The position numbers and the translations under genes were made by a program. Below are positions 20,461 through 32,660 of a DNA stretch of 64,000 bases, piece after piece. Source of the DNA: Harmonia axyridis (lineage: Eukaryota > Arthropoda > Insecta > Coleoptera > Coccinellidae); contig NC_059502.1 of the NCBI RefSeq assembly GCF_914767665.1, positions 58,820,031-58,884,030 of the forward strand. Reading direction: 5' to 3'. Each line of letters starts with the position of its first letter. The stretch's first letter is position 1. The notes beneath the pieces were generated by a model. That model was not told the DNA's origin, did not search any database, and saw nothing but the letters and a program-made list of their open reading frames with translations.

Positions 20461-23269
20461 CTGAAAATTGAAAATAATGTAAATTGATGAAACAATATCC
20501 AAATCATGTTCAGGTTGAGGTTCAGTTCAAATAAGGTGAATTTCTTCATAGATACACAAGAAAGAGTTTATTAAATGCCATAATGCCACTCGATTATCTG
20601 AATGGGGCCAAAAAGTGAGATGGGGGTCTATCTCAAGAGAGGTATACCTACTAACATACTTTCCACCAAAAATGAAGGATCCTTGAATGCTACTATATTG
20701 ATTTATAATTATGATTTATAAATGTAGGTATCAAGATACTGTTTTGGTTGTCTTGTTTGATTTACTGCAAACTCTTCTAAGCGGCCAATAGACATACAAT
20801 AATATTGTGCAAATAGATTGTACAAAAAATTTGAGATAGCTCATAGACGTACAATAATATTGTAAATTCCAATAGTGGATTTTAACGTCTTCTACAAGGA
20901 AATTATATCATGGCATGCAGACAATTTTTCAATTGCGGAAAAAGTACCTCCTCGAGTGGAACTCGAACCCCCAACCTCCAAATAACTAGTGCTCCACCTC
21001 TAAGCTTCCGAGAAACAATATAGTTCGCAAGGGTTTTTAAAAAGTTGATGTTAGGAAGGAACCTTTTCACTGACAATGATCATCACGACTTTATTAACCT
21101 TTCTTCTACCATCGTCGACATACAGTGACTTCAGCATGATTCAGGTTTCTGAATCTTCCGACCAATCGAACATATTAAGACAAATAATATTTCAAATAGT
21201 GGGTTTTAACGTCTATGAATTAATTACAAGGAAATAACATCATGGCATGCAGATAATTTTTCCGGAATTGAAAAAATTACATCATAACATCATGGCATGC
21301 ACACATTTTCTCTGGAATTCACAAATTGTCTGCATGCCATAATTTTATTTACTTGTAATTAATTCACAGCCGTTAAAATGTGTTTTTTTTTGTCTGGCTT
21401 GTATCAATATAAATAATAGAAAATGGCAAAAACCCTAAAATTCTCAATATTTCTATGGTTTCAACAGTTGATGAGCAGAGCAAAATAGAGCTTCCTATAA
21501 CAAGAGCAGAGTCCTTCCCTGATTATTTTTATGCTTTTTACAAAATTCGAATCTAGATATATTTTATAAATTTTTTATTTCAAAATGGATTCAGAAATAA
21601 CGAAAAGATCCACATGATCCGACTGTCAAAATCGAGAGAGTTGTAATGATAGATAGATAGATCTCCAGAATGTTTCTGTATTTTTCTGTGCGCATCAACA
21701 GTTGAAACCATAGAAATATTGAGACTCGTAGATAAAAAAGGGTTGTTGACCATTTTCTATCATTCATATTGATGCAGACCATAAGATGTTATCCATTTTT
21801 GAAATCAGGAAAATTGAGCTTTCAAAAAATGGCACAAAAATCTAGTGTTCCCATTTGAAAAAACCTAACTTTGCTTCATAGCTTCGTAAATTAAAACCCC
21901 TGATGAAAAGACGAGCACTCCACTGGATTCTACGTAAAAAAGTGACAGTATAATGTTTTAATTCCAGAGCTTTATCATCAGTATTAATACATTTTTTTCG
22001 ATATCGCCATTTTTTCAATTTTCGATTATATATAACTCGAAAACAAAAGAAGGTGGCCAGAAAAGAATACTGCTCTTGTTAGTTTCTCAGAAAAAGAGAA
22101 CGAGATTGGGGTATCAGATATTATCTATCTTCTTTGGTTTGAAAGCTGTAGTGCTAAAACATAGAAATTTGCCCACCCTGTAAAATATTATTGTACGGCT
22201 ATGGGCCGCTTTAAGTCAATGGACAACAAATAGATATGGGAAAGATTAATCCAATATGTAGGTTGATTAATTCTTGATGATCAAATTAAAGAAATATGAA
22301 ACATATCTGCATTAAATATAATGATATAGAAATTTTGTCATTGTAAATTTTTCTTCAATTGGGTTTTTCACCTGTAGAGAAATAAAGGTGTTTATTTATT
22401 TATGAGGTTCGGTTCCATGATTTTTGATATTCCGTATTGATCCTCCAAAATCAAATTCCCCTTATGTGTATTGAAAGTACTGAAATTTTCAAACTTAAAC
22501 TCTCACAGAAATTTCCTTATGAAAAGAGAAGATCTATGAGATTTGAGGAAATATACCATTTCGTAGAATTAGAATATTCAAATCCTTCAAAGTTGGAATA
22601 TCTTTCTTGAATTGGAAACCGTTCACAAGCTCATTCGCCATCGTTCTCACCAATACCAAATTTCTCACTCAATGTTTTGAGAGATTCACTTTTTTGATAA
22701 TGAGCCTCTCCACGAAATGGACACCTATTTATCCATACCATATCATGTTGGTGTGGTATTCAGGAAATATTATGCAATAAATTTCTCGGAAAAAAAATAG
22801 ACTACAATCTTCAATATTCTTACCCAAAGACAACTCTACAGGCAACCCATCATACATCATATGATCATACATCATACTGACTAAACTATTTGAGGTTATG
22901 GCAGATTCTCACACCAGTATAATGTTTTTGTAATGATATAACATAACAAGTTGGTTCGAAACAATTAGGATAATTCATAATTATTTACACTGTCAAATTT
23001 ACACTCAGAAATTAAATCTATCTATTTTTAGTTTTTTTTTGATGAACATTAAAAGGAAAAAAGTTATATACTTAAAATCATTCGAAATAATGATTGTTGA
23101 TTTGAAATATTAATAGCTAATATTTACCTGCAGCTTGATTACGTATAGCTTCTCGTCTCTTCTTTTCCCTGTAAACCACAAAAGAAGTTCTAGCTACAAA
23201 ATATACTATCAATCCTATTACATAATAAGGCCACTGAATTTCTTTGAAAATATCTAGTAAACCAGCCAT
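20405..23269 (-). CDS. Small single-pass membrane protein with KKxx ER-retrieval motif
   Basis: Two exons on the minus strand, 23269-23128 and 20460-20405, join at a phase-1 intron and give 65 codons plus stop. The protein starts MAGLLDIFKEIQWPY and has one membrane span (YVIGLIVYFVARTSFVVY). A very basic stretch follows (REKKRREAIRNQ), then a polar tail ending EKKTD. The last four residues fit the dilysine KKxx signal for retrieval to the endoplasmic reticulum, and the basic residues after the span predict a cytosolic C-terminus. An AATAAA on the minus strand near 20288 gives a 3' UTR of about 120 bp. I do not recognise the family; it resembles small integral membrane (SMIM-type) proteins only in layout. 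The 2.67 kb intron is packed with inverted-repeat elements. Confidence 0.78.
20945..21030 (-). repeat. tRNA-like (SINE-type) sequence
   Basis: On the minus strand, AGCTTAGAGGTGGAGC resembles a tRNA A-box/D-arm and GGTTCGAGTTCC fits a B-box at the right distance. The anticodon arm does not fold and the acceptor stem is poor, so it is not a functional tRNA. It is most likely a tRNA-derived SINE head or relic within the composite element. Confidence 0.4.
21199..21385. repeat. Fold-back element (MITE-like)
   Basis: The left arm GTTTTAACGTCTATGAATTA is answered by TAATTAATTCACAGCCGTTAA on the right, and both arms contain the ATGGCATGCAGA word. A related half-copy sits at about 20878-20930, so the unit is repeated locally. 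No coding capacity. Confidence 0.55.
23128..23269 (-). CDS. Small membrane protein, exon 1
   Basis: ATG at 23269-23267, donor GTAAAT just after 23128. It encodes 47 residues including the whole membrane span and the basic cluster, ending AIRNQAA plus one base of a Gly codon. The sequence just upstream (23270-23400) is somewhat GC-richer and probably holds the 5' UTR and promoter. Confidence 0.78.
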
Positions 23270-24350
23270 TTTAACACTTGTGACTAAACAGGAAGAACTG
23301 GGTTAATAGCATCAAAGCGACCCGAATCAGCTGCGTTATTGTCAATGCTTCACTCCTAGAGTTGGGCAGACACTGACACTAAACTAACTTCCCCTCGAGA
23401 CTCCAGGTCTCACTTTATCGATCTGTAAGTTACCGCAAAAGATAGCAGGAATGCCTACTTCATTCTTATTATAAATCTAAAAACCAAAAAATATTGAAAC
23501 ACTTCCGTGTAATATTGAATACTTAGATATTAATCTTCATACTTGGTAATCGATGGAGAGTGTTATTTTTTTAAATATTCACCTACCACCACGGGCGTAG
23601 CCATGGGTGGGTTTCGGGGGTTCAAACACGCCTCGAATGTGAAGATGTCAATATGTTAAAATAAAAAGAGGAGAGTAGAATAACTGTCGACCAGTTTGTA
23701 CTTTTAAGAAGTAAGTAACTTTGACGTACCTTCATCTTTATGAAGAAGCGAAAGTGTTGCTCGAAGAGCATTTGAACTACTCCTGCGTCGGATATTTGCT
23801 CATTCTATAAACTATAGTTAATTGTTTAGGAAGCAAAGTAGTTGACTGCCGCGGCTGATAGTTTATAGCAGAGCGTACCGAGACTAGGAATTCACCTAGT
23901 AGTCAATCTTCTTTGCTGCCGAGTAAAATTTTTCTCCGATTGTTTGTAATGATTTGTAAAGGATATTGTATTTGTATTGTATTATTACAATTCCCACAAT
24001 CTTATTTTCCAGTACTGATATTTTAAAACTAAATTTGATAGAAATAGCATTTATTGGAATGGTTGGTTGCTAATGTACCTATATGTCCATAATAATTACA
24101 GTTTGACAACTAATGAAATGTTTTATTCCTATTGAAGATAATCATTTTGCTGTCTAGGCAATAAAGTCCTTACAAATTGATTTAAAGGTTTACGAAACAA
24201 CGTAAAATTGTATTTTCACTATTTGGTTTGTTCTCTTCCAATTTTGCAGCCAGTTCTGGAGTTGCCAGAGTATGTCTATCATCTCTTTACTTCTCTACTT
24301 CAAAATATGCTTTGGAATGTTTGAACTACACATGTGGGATAATCATTACT

Positions 24351-24385
24351 ATATTCGTGTGCTTATAATATAAGCACACGAATAT
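24351..24385. repeat. Near-perfect 35-bp palindrome
   Basis: The 17-base arm ATATTCGTGTGCTTATA is followed, after one base, by its exact complement. It could form a cruciform or be the centre of a decayed inverted-repeat element. No gene is near enough to read it as a terminator. Confidence 0.75.
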
Positions 24386-25479
24386 TAATTAAGAAGAGTT
24401 ATATTATAACTCGTGCTACACACTCGTTCTTAATTTCAACACTTATATATTAATGATGCCTTTATCCCACTTGTATAGTAAATAACTATTATCCGAATAT
24501 TTACATATTGCTGCAAATATTGGCTGCTATACCTACTTGCTACTCCAGAAAGGATTTTCTCAAGTCTGAAAACTTTCATAAGAAACACGAGTGAAAACAG
24601 ACTAAACGGATTCACTAGGAGTACATACATATCTAGATATTAATGCCAATGAAGTAGTGGACATATATTTTTTATATCAGCATGATTCTTTATCGAATAG
24701 GATTAAAGTTTTTACAAGAATTAAGTGATGGTTTCACATAACAACTGAACTAAGTAACAAGTTATTTGACAATTCTGGCACCAGCCTACTATATAAACAA
24801 AAAAATAAAAAAGGAAGCGTAACCAGACTCGATATTTGTGTAGAGAGTGATACATTGTTGAATTCGCTTTTTTTATCATCTCATAAGGAGAACTATAAAT
24901 GACTATCGCGTCTCTGAAACAATGGAAAACAGAAAAAATCGGACAACACCATTAGAATCTCTATATTGGATAATGGCTACAAACCGAATTTCATGAAGTT
25001 ATCTCCAGAAACAAATGAGTTATACAGAAAAAAAGAAAATCTCGATGTTTGATTTTTTCGAGATATCTTGAGAACTTGGAGATATTTTGGATTAGTAAAC
25101 ACCAACACACTCATCCCTAAATAACGTTACTTTTTTGCAATCTAAGCCACCCTGTATTTATAACGGATCCCGATATCTCTGTAGTGCCCCTCTAAATAGT
25201 TTTAATCTTGTACCTATATTTCAAAATAAATATGATCACACAGATATTTCATGCACTTTTATTAGTTTCATTTTCTTGAACCAGTGGCGTATCCAGAAAT
25301 TGAGTTCGAAATTTTAGCTATGCCATATTAACACGAAGGTACGGTAAAAATCAAATCAACCTAGGATGTAAGGACTATTCAAGCACTCATTCATTTCAGA
25401 GAGAATAATTTTTATTTTCCCCAAAGTCATTTATTTCGGAGAAAAGAATTTATCACTAACCCCCTGTATACGACCAAAC

Positions 25480-25945
25480 TTTGTACGGAGTACGAAGTTG
25501 TATATTCACGTCATCTTCTCTCTTTTTTCGAAGCAGATAAGTAAAGGGCAGCACTGCACGACGAATTTCACGAAATTATACTTTTACCACTTTTGTGATG
25601 ATTTTTGGTAGAATATTTCAGAAATATATCATTGTTTCGTACAAAGTACAAATAAAAATTTTTTTTACGAAAAATGAAAATTTCTCCATTTTTCCTTCGT
25701 CATGATTTTTGGTAGAGTTTTTCTAACGGATATTTTAAAAATATATCAGTGCTTTGTAAGAGCACATATCATCAATTTTCTTGCAAAAAGCGAAGTTGGC
25801 AATTTTTTTCTAATTTTTCATTCGCAAATTGAAAATATTTGCTTTCTTCCATGTAGATTATTGTTCAAGGAAATTATGTGAAAATCCCATAAAAATCGGT
25901 TAGTTGAAAGAATAAATATCTCTTATTTCTATTTTAACTGAACAA
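25480..25945. repeat. Short interspersed repeat, related to 37461-37838
   Basis: Shares the ordered words ATCATCAATT, TTTTTCATTCGCAAATTAAAA (with one change), TTGTT-x-AAGGAAATTAT and AAAAATCGGT with the segment that is extra in duplication copy A (37461-37838). The ends are not sharply defined. Non-coding. Confidence 0.5.
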
Positions 25946-27332
25946 CTACATGGTGGTCTTCCCTCTCAAGTTCTTAAAACAAGTTATCAAGCAACTTAGA
26001 CATTCTCTTTGAATTATGATTCAAATTTATGAAAACTAGTACTTATACCCTACTTACCCCTTACTTATATCCAACTCATGATGGTCTATATTGTGTCATG
26101 TTCTATCTGAAATCATACACAAATATTTGTTTCTTCCACCATTATGTCTGCAGGTGAACTCATACCCGAAATTACAGTAAAATAACATTAAAATTTAGTA
26201 AGACTAGCGCAGCTTGGAAAGAGGGAGTTTGGGGCCTGTACCTAATAAATATACAGGATGATTCAGACCGTTGGTTAGAATATTTCAAAGAAAAACTCGA
26301 GATCAACACCTGAGGTTTTATAGATAAGCTTTGTTGGGAGGGATGAATTCTTGGAAAAAACTTCAGGTTCATTCGACTTTATTCGAAATTATAGAGGAGA
26401 AAAAGCTATTAAGGAATACCATCTTGTTTTGAATATTAAAAAAAAAATGTTGAGAGAAAAAATTTGGGAAAAGGTACCATACACAATGAGACACCATAAT
26501 GTATTAGTAAATGTGTATAGTCCAGTAGATAAATACAAAAAAAGGGGGTCTGCTGGAAAAAATTTCGAATTTAATGAAGCTTCTACAGGTTGTTCGGGGG
26601 TGTTGTGGGATGACTTTGTTCATATCTGTTTTCATATTTGTAAAAGTATGAGGAATTTCGTCAATTTCGGGTGAAATTTTTTTTTCGCTGCAAACATGTA
26701 AAAAAAAATTTGTACGATTTTTGAAAAAATGTTCTCACAGAAATTGTTAGAAAAATTAGTTGATTCAGAAAATGAAATTCAATTTGACAACCGAAAAAAA
26801 ATTCGCTTATGCTTCGAAAACGAGGTAGATATATGTCATAAGACGAAAATGATTCTCTCGGTGTCATCTACATGACTATATAGGTTTGTCCGGTATAAAA
26901 TGAAACACTCTGTACATGTACAAACTTTTTTTTAGTTGATGAATTGCTTGAAAAAACCAAGAAAAGCTATCAAATTAAATTCGGTAAATAAGGACGGAGA
27001 ACATTTTTGTCCATTATTAGGTATTTTTTGAAAACGTTGCATATTTTGGAATAACACCATAAAATTGGATATTAACAATTTGAGGATTGAATTGTGCACT
27101 ACACAGTTTCGTGCAGCTTGGTGAGCGAAGCCAAGCTGATATTTTTGTTGTTTATAATCAAAACCAGAAAATTTTTCATGGACCCCCTATTTGTTTTTCA
27201 CGACACCGTGGACCCCCTTTGAGTCCCCTCTGGACTCCCCCCCAGGGGTTCACTTCACATCCAAATAAAAAATTTAGGGTCACATATGCACTTACGTTTT
27301 GGAATTTTCGGAACTGCTAATTCATATTAATA

Positions 27333-28275
27333 ACGGGTGTTTTTTTTCGAGGTATATAACTTTAAGTTGGCATTACTGTTCAAGCAAGATGGCAACCGAT
27401 TCAACAGCTGTCAAGTGATTTATTCTCAGTTTGGTTTGGCAATTTATCATGAATAGACTCACGCCTGAACAACGCTTGCAAATAGTGCAATTTTATTTCG
27501 AAAATAATGGTTCTGTGCGGAATACGTATCGCGCACTACGTCCATTTTATTTTGTATAGCGATGAAGCGCACTTCTGGTTGAATGGCTACGTCAACTAAC
27601 AAAACTGCCGCATGTGGAGTGAAGCAAATCCTCAAGTGTATGTCGAAACACCGTTACATCCAGAAAAACTGACTGTTTGGTGCGCTTTATGGGCTGGTGG
27701 AATCATTGGTCCGTACTTCTTCAAAAACGATGATGGCCAGAACGTTACAGTCAATGGTGATCGGTATGGATCCATGATTATCAACTTTTTCATTCCTGAA
27801 TTGAACAACCATGATGTCCAGGAGCTGTGGTTCCAACAAGACAGCGCAACATGTCACACATGTCGTGCCACAATCGATTTATTGAAAGATACGTTTGGTG
27901 ACCTCCTAATTTCACGTTTTGGACCTGTGAATTGGCCTCCAAGATCTTGTGATTCGACACCGCTAGACTACTTTCTGTGGGGCTATGTAAAGTCATTGGT
28001 CTATGCGGATAAGCCACAAACCCTTGACCATTTGGAAGACAACATTCGCCGTGTTATTGCCGATATACGGCCACAAATGTTGGAAAAAGTCATCGAAAAT
28101 TGGACGTCCAGATTGGACTACATCCGAGCTAGCCGTGGCGGTCATATGCCAGAAATCATGTTTAAAATGTAATGCCACAAGATTATCTTGCGGATAAATA
28201 AAATGCATGTCAATCGAATAATAGATCGTTGTTTTATTGCAATTTAAAGTTCTATAGCTCTAAAAAAACACCCTT
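27333..28275 (+). mobile_element. mariner DD41D copy 4, best-preserved C-terminal transposase
   Basis: 943 bp, with TA at 27331-27332 and 28276-28277. The start ACGGGTGTTTTTTTTCGAGG and the end AGCTCTAAAAAAACACCCTT form imperfect inverted repeats of about 33 bp. A reading frame is open from about 27612 to 28172 and contains VWCALWAGGIIGPYFFKN, the second catalytic Asp (QQDSATCHT) and the third (DSTPLDYFLWGY). I count 41 residues between them, the spacing of the DD41D (rosa/Visitor) mariners. The N-terminal frame is joined out of frame to the SDEAHF block at CGTCCATTTTATT, so no full transposase can be made. Confidence 0.93.
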
Positions 28276-29122
28276 TACATATTATGATGGAATGAAATCA
28301 TATACAAAGTGAGCGTGTCATGTCACCTCCGCCTCCTATCAGGAAGCTAAATTCAATAGAAACATCAGTTGGTCATTAAATTTAATGTCAAACCTTCATT
28401 ATCTCCGACAATTCTGTAGGTATGAACATAACACAAAATGTTTTCATAAATCTAAGATTTGTAGACCGAATATGAGACTTCACAATAGAATTGTCGTTTC
28501 CTATTTAATGATTCCATTAGCAAGCCATTGAGTAATGGAGCGAATATTTAAAAAGATCAACATTACATTAAAATAAGGGGGGCTTTAAATTTAATCCGTC
28601 ATGAACTACTAATGATTCAATGAACTGCTTTCTTGCACCTGAATGTAATAACAGTAATATTATTACCACTGATAATGACGTGATGAACTTGAAGTTTTTA
28701 TATAACTACAATCGAAATTTATATACCAACACTCTTGTGGTTATGGAAATATTGAGTCATTTTTTAGATTCTTTTTGTTAGACGCGATAAACATTAAATG
28801 TTGCTTTAAGTTTGAAATTGTCTTTTCAAATCTAATGTACTTTTTCAAACAAATTTTGACCGGTTATATTTAAAAAATCTAAAACGTGTAAAAAAATATA
28901 GATTTCAAAGTCTAAAACAAAAAAGCTCAATAATCTGCGTACTAACTTGAATATATTAAAATTACATGAAACATTCTGAAGGGTTGTATGAAGTGAACAA
29001 ACCAACAAAATTTTAGTTTAGTTATAGTTTTCAGAAATTTATGCCAATTTTCATGAATCACACTGCTTCTCCGAAACTACTAGTCTTAGGATACACAATG
29101 AGCTACTTTTCTGAGAGGTCTG
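28276..29122. other. Intergenic, no gene recognised
   Basis: AT-rich, no exon-like frame, no repeat structure recognised. Confidence 0.4.
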
Positions 29123-29587
29123 AATACGCTCTATCAGTGATGACGTCACACACCGCATTTTTTGGTTCTCCTGTCAGTGTTCGGAATCCAAATAAACAAA
29201 TTGTCATTCAAATTAGTACGTTGTCGTTGAATAAATTGGCTTATTTTGATGAATAAGATTATTTTAGGAACGATTTTACTATTAATTGATAGACAAAAAG
29301 AACGAATTTAATGCCAGTAAGTTCGAACTTGAAGTTCAACTAATGAACACGGCTTTATACAAAATCTGGGGAATGATACAGTATTCAAACTTACTGGTAT
29401 TAACCTCGTTCCTTCTGTCTATCAATTAATACTGAAATCGTTCCTCAAATACTCTTGTTTATGAAAATAAGCCAATTCCTTCAACGACACCGTACTAATT
29501 TGAATGACAATTTATTTGTTTGGATTCCGAACACTGACAGGAGAACCAAAAATGGCGGTGTATGACGTCACACTAATAGAGTGTATT
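29123..29587. repeat. Fold-back DNA element, copy 1 (about 465 bp)
   Basis: The outer ends AATACGCTCTAT and ATAGAGTGTATT are the tips of arms of about 180 bp. These arms include GATGACGTCACACACCGC, CTGTCAGTGTTCGGAATCC, CAAATTAGTACG and TATTAATTGATAGAC with their complements on the other side. A loop of about 100 bp lies between. A second copy is at 58800-59267. Long terminal inverted repeats without coding capacity fit a MITE/fold-back element. Confidence 0.85.
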
Positions 29588-30130
29588 ACCTGCATTCGCC
29601 ACTATGGACAACAGCTTTTGTTATACCCTGTATAACATCCTATTAAGGATTTCTCCTACCGCTACCTTGTTAATTACCTTGCATATATTCTTTTAATTCC
29701 AAATACATGGATAATTTTTTACTAAGAAATATATAATTATGGAACAGCTCACAATAACATTACTAAAGTAATAACCCATCATTAAGATAAAACACCCTCA
29801 ACTTTACGAAACAAAAATTTCACACCGAAATCAAATATCCAAAATGTAATTTTACTGAATTATTTAAATCTATATTGATGTAATATTGTCTACTCTCAAT
29901 GTGATTTTGTGTCAATGGCCATAGCTGTCGAGACACGTAAACTTAAATCAATAAATAAATAAAAACTAATCAAATAAATTATAAGTTTTTTTGAGGGCGA
30001 AAAACTCGCTTCCGTATCTAAGCTATGCGGGAAAATCAACTTTCAAACTGTACAACATATGTCACGGGATCATATTCCAGGAATCGGCAATAATGTTAAG
30101 TATAGTTTTTCAGAAATTCGCTTGTTAATA
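29588..30130. other. Interval with a possible LINE 3' tail
   Basis: Around 29905-29965 the sequence ...GGCCATAGCTGTCGAGACACG... runs into AATAAATAAATAAA, as at the 3' end of many insect non-LTR retrotransposons. No ORF remains. The rest is unremarkable. Confidence 0.35.
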
Positions 30131-31068
30131 AAGGGTGTTTTTTTTAGAGCTATAGAACTTTAAATTGCAATAAAACAACGATGGATTATTCGATTGACAT
30201 GAATTTCATTTATCCGCAAGATAATCTTGTGGCATTACATTTTGAATATGATTTCTGGCATATGACCGCCACGGCTGGCTCGGATGTAGTCCAATCTGGA
30301 CGTCCAATTTTCGATGACTTTTTCCAACATTTGTGGCCGTATATCGGCAATAACACGGCGAATGTTGTCTTCCAAATGGTCAAGGGTTTGTGGGTTATCC
30401 GCATAGACCAATGACTTGACATAGCCCACAGAAAGTAGTCTAGCGGTGTTAAATCACAAGATCTTGGAGGCCAATTCACAGGTCCAAAACGTGAAATTAG
30501 GCGGTCACCAAACGTGTCTTTCAATAAATCGATTGTGGCACGAGCTGTGTGACATGTTGCGCCGTCTTGTTGGAACCACAGCTCCTGGACATCATGGTTG
30601 TTCAATTCAGGAATGAAAAAGGTAGTAATCATGGCTCTATAACGATCATCATTGACTGCAACGTTCTGGCCATCATCGTTTTTGAAGAAGTACGGACCAA
30701 TGATTCCACTAGCCCATAAAGCGCACCAAACATTCAGTTTTTCTGGATAAAACGGTGTTTCGACTTACACTTGAGGATTAGCTTCACTCCAAATGCGGCA
30801 GTTTTGTTTGTTGACGTAGCCATTCAACCAGAAGTCGCTTCATCGCTAAACAAAATAAAATGGACGAAGTGCGCGATACGTATTCCGCACAGAACCATTA
30901 TTTTCGAAATAAAATTGCACTATTTGTGAGCGTTGTTCAGACGTGAGTCTATTCATGATGAATTGCCAAACCAAACTGAGAATAAATCACTTGACAGCTA
31001 TTAAATCGGTCGTCATCTTGAACAGTAATGCCAACTTAAAGTTATATATCTCGAAAAAAAACACCCGT
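30131..31068 (-). mobile_element. mariner DD41D copy 5, internally deleted
   Basis: 938 bp, flanked by TA (30129-30130 and 31069-31070), both ends intact. The transposase relic is on the minus strand. Its C-terminal half is open from about 30632 to 30423, where a lost base shifts the frame; the remainder to EIIFKM is open in another frame. It carries the same internal deletion join as copies 2, 3, 4 and 7. Confidence 0.92.
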
Positions 31069-32317
31069 TACTTATACCCTGGTTAATTGAAGGCATAGTT
31101 CCCCTTCCTAGATATTTTAATTTTCATAATTTTGTGCGTTTTCTGAAATTATAAACTTGTTTTATGTTTTTTAATATTTTAATCATCTTCTGAAAAACTT
31201 TGAACATATTGTCGCTGTTTTTATCTAGAAATTGTACTTCTGTAAGCAGTTTTTCATTCTAAATTTTCAAATATCCTCAGATGAAGGAATTAAAGAATCT
31301 AAATTTCGAATTCGATGAAATTATACAGGTCACAAAAGCATAATTATTCAGGATCACATATAGGAAAAATAGAAATTTGGAAAACATAAAGATGACTGTT
31401 AGGATTCCCTGATGAATTTACATTATTCATATAGAAAATTTACCTTGCTTTCATAGTTTCAGAGTAATAATTTTATGACAAATTTTCTCGGATTTCTAAA
31501 CTGATGGCTGGAAATCCACCGTCGAATATTCCTCAAAAGTTTTTTCATATTTTTCTTTTTTTGCAAATACTTTGTGTTGAAAAAAGAAACCAAAGCATAA
31601 TGTTGAATATGAAGTGTTTTCCAATCTAGGCTTCATAAATTCCACTTACCCCGCCAGACTCGATCTGAAGGTGCGTTATCACTTCAGAGAATCGAAATTC
31701 ATATCATTTTTACATTTCATACTGAAATGATTCCTTAGAAATTATTTTTTCGGAAAATGAAATTCTAGCAATTTTTCAATATTCCCAGGTGAAAATTAAT
31801 TTCTATTCAAGTGCAAATGAACTCATTATCTCCCAATTGATTCATTAAATATAAATATATGCCTTGAGATGTTTTAACAAGGATAGCGAATATACATTTC
31901 GAGAAACAAGCAACAAGTAGATATCGATTGAATGAGCGAGAGAGTATATCCCAGGAATCCAAATTTCACACGAGGAAAAACAAGGAAATAAATTTAGAAA
32001 CGCTTCAAGCTTGCGCACCAGTTATCTCGGTAATAATTCGTCGATTTTCCTCATACCAATATTTCACCTTTAATCTTAAAATATTAAATCAAATCAATTG
32101 AAGCTTATTCTCCGAATTTGACATTGTGGCAATGAATTTGGGAGAAGTTGGTCGATGAATTTAACATCTAATACTAATAGGTTAATGATCCACGTCTTGA
32201 AGGTAACCTATATGGAATGAAAAATAGTAAACATCGGGAATAAATGAATTACCTAAGTGGCACTTTGATTTTGATATAAATGATTCATTCGAAAGATAAA
32301 ACCTGGTGTGTGTGTAG
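31069..32317. other. Interval before the 32.3-kb exons
   Basis: AT-rich with no clear exon. The last bases (TGTGTGTGTAG ending 32317) would serve as a splice acceptor for the reading frame that follows. Confidence 0.35.
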
Positions 32318-32514
32318 ATTTAAAGAAAGAGCTATATTTATCATCAATCGGAGATAATCATTTTGTTGCGGTATTTGTTTGCCCAAGTGACCTTCCTTTA
32401 AATCAAGATATTCTGAATGAAGTGCGAAGCGTGGTGATCAACGGGGACAAGCCTACTTGCCAATATCTGACATACCTTTCAAAACATGGAATATTAACCG
32501 CTTATTTTCGTTAA
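32318..32514 (+). CDS. Possible 3'-terminal exon, unknown protein
   Basis: After a TG-rich tract ending TAG (32315-32317) the frame encodes about 65 residues with protein-like composition: DLKKELYLSSIGDNHFVAVF, VCPSDLPLNQDILNEVRS, VVINGDKPTCQYLTYLSKHG, then ILTAYFR and TAA at 32512-32514. An AATAAA at 32567-32572 could end the transcript before the next start codon at 32661. I do not recognise the family, and no upstream exon was identified. It could instead be an upstream small ORF in the leader of the next gene, or chance. Confidence 0.35.
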
Positions 32515-32660
32515 TCTATTTCAAGTTTGATATTTAATTCAACTTAAATCGGACGTTGATATGAAAAATAAACTATAAACATTAAATCCGACGGGAATAA
32601 GTAAAGTGAGTGCGAGAAAATACATTCGACAATATAATCAGCTTGAAGATTCGATATAAG

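Larger units (their letters stand above)
20778..22212. repeat. Composite inverted-repeat element in the small-protein intron
   Basis: The outer ends match in inverted orientation: AAGCGGCCAATAG...TACAATAATATT at 20779 and its complement ending GGGCCGCTT at about 22211. Inside are further inverted pairs: a fold-back at about 21199-21385 built on ...TTTTAACGTCT and CATGGCATGCAGA, and a 29-bp pair at 21445-21473 and 21693-21721 that differs at one base. No transposase is visible. It looks like a non-autonomous DNA element that has taken in other short elements. Confidence 0.55.
23290..27332. other. Gene-poor interval with small repeats
   Basis: About 4 kb without a supported exon. It holds the likely promoter of the small membrane-protein gene (before 23400), a hAT-end-like stretch near 23586-23640 (GGGCGTAGCCATGGGTGGG followed by a G-run), a palindrome at 24351, repeats near 25480-25945 and 26248-26900, and a C-rich stretch near 27180-27250. 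Confidence 0.4.

Noticed and set aside
20945..21030. Functional tRNA gene
   Set aside because: A- and B-boxes are present but the anticodon and acceptor stems do not fold; kept only as a tRNA-like repeat.
26351..26674. 107-codon open frame on the + strand
   Set aside because: It lies in an interspersed repeat, is rich in Lys/Ile as expected from AT-rich DNA, and shows no domain or splice context.
30121..31070. Independent gene in the DDE-like frames of this region
   Set aside because: Fully explained as mariner copy 5 with TA-flanked ends.
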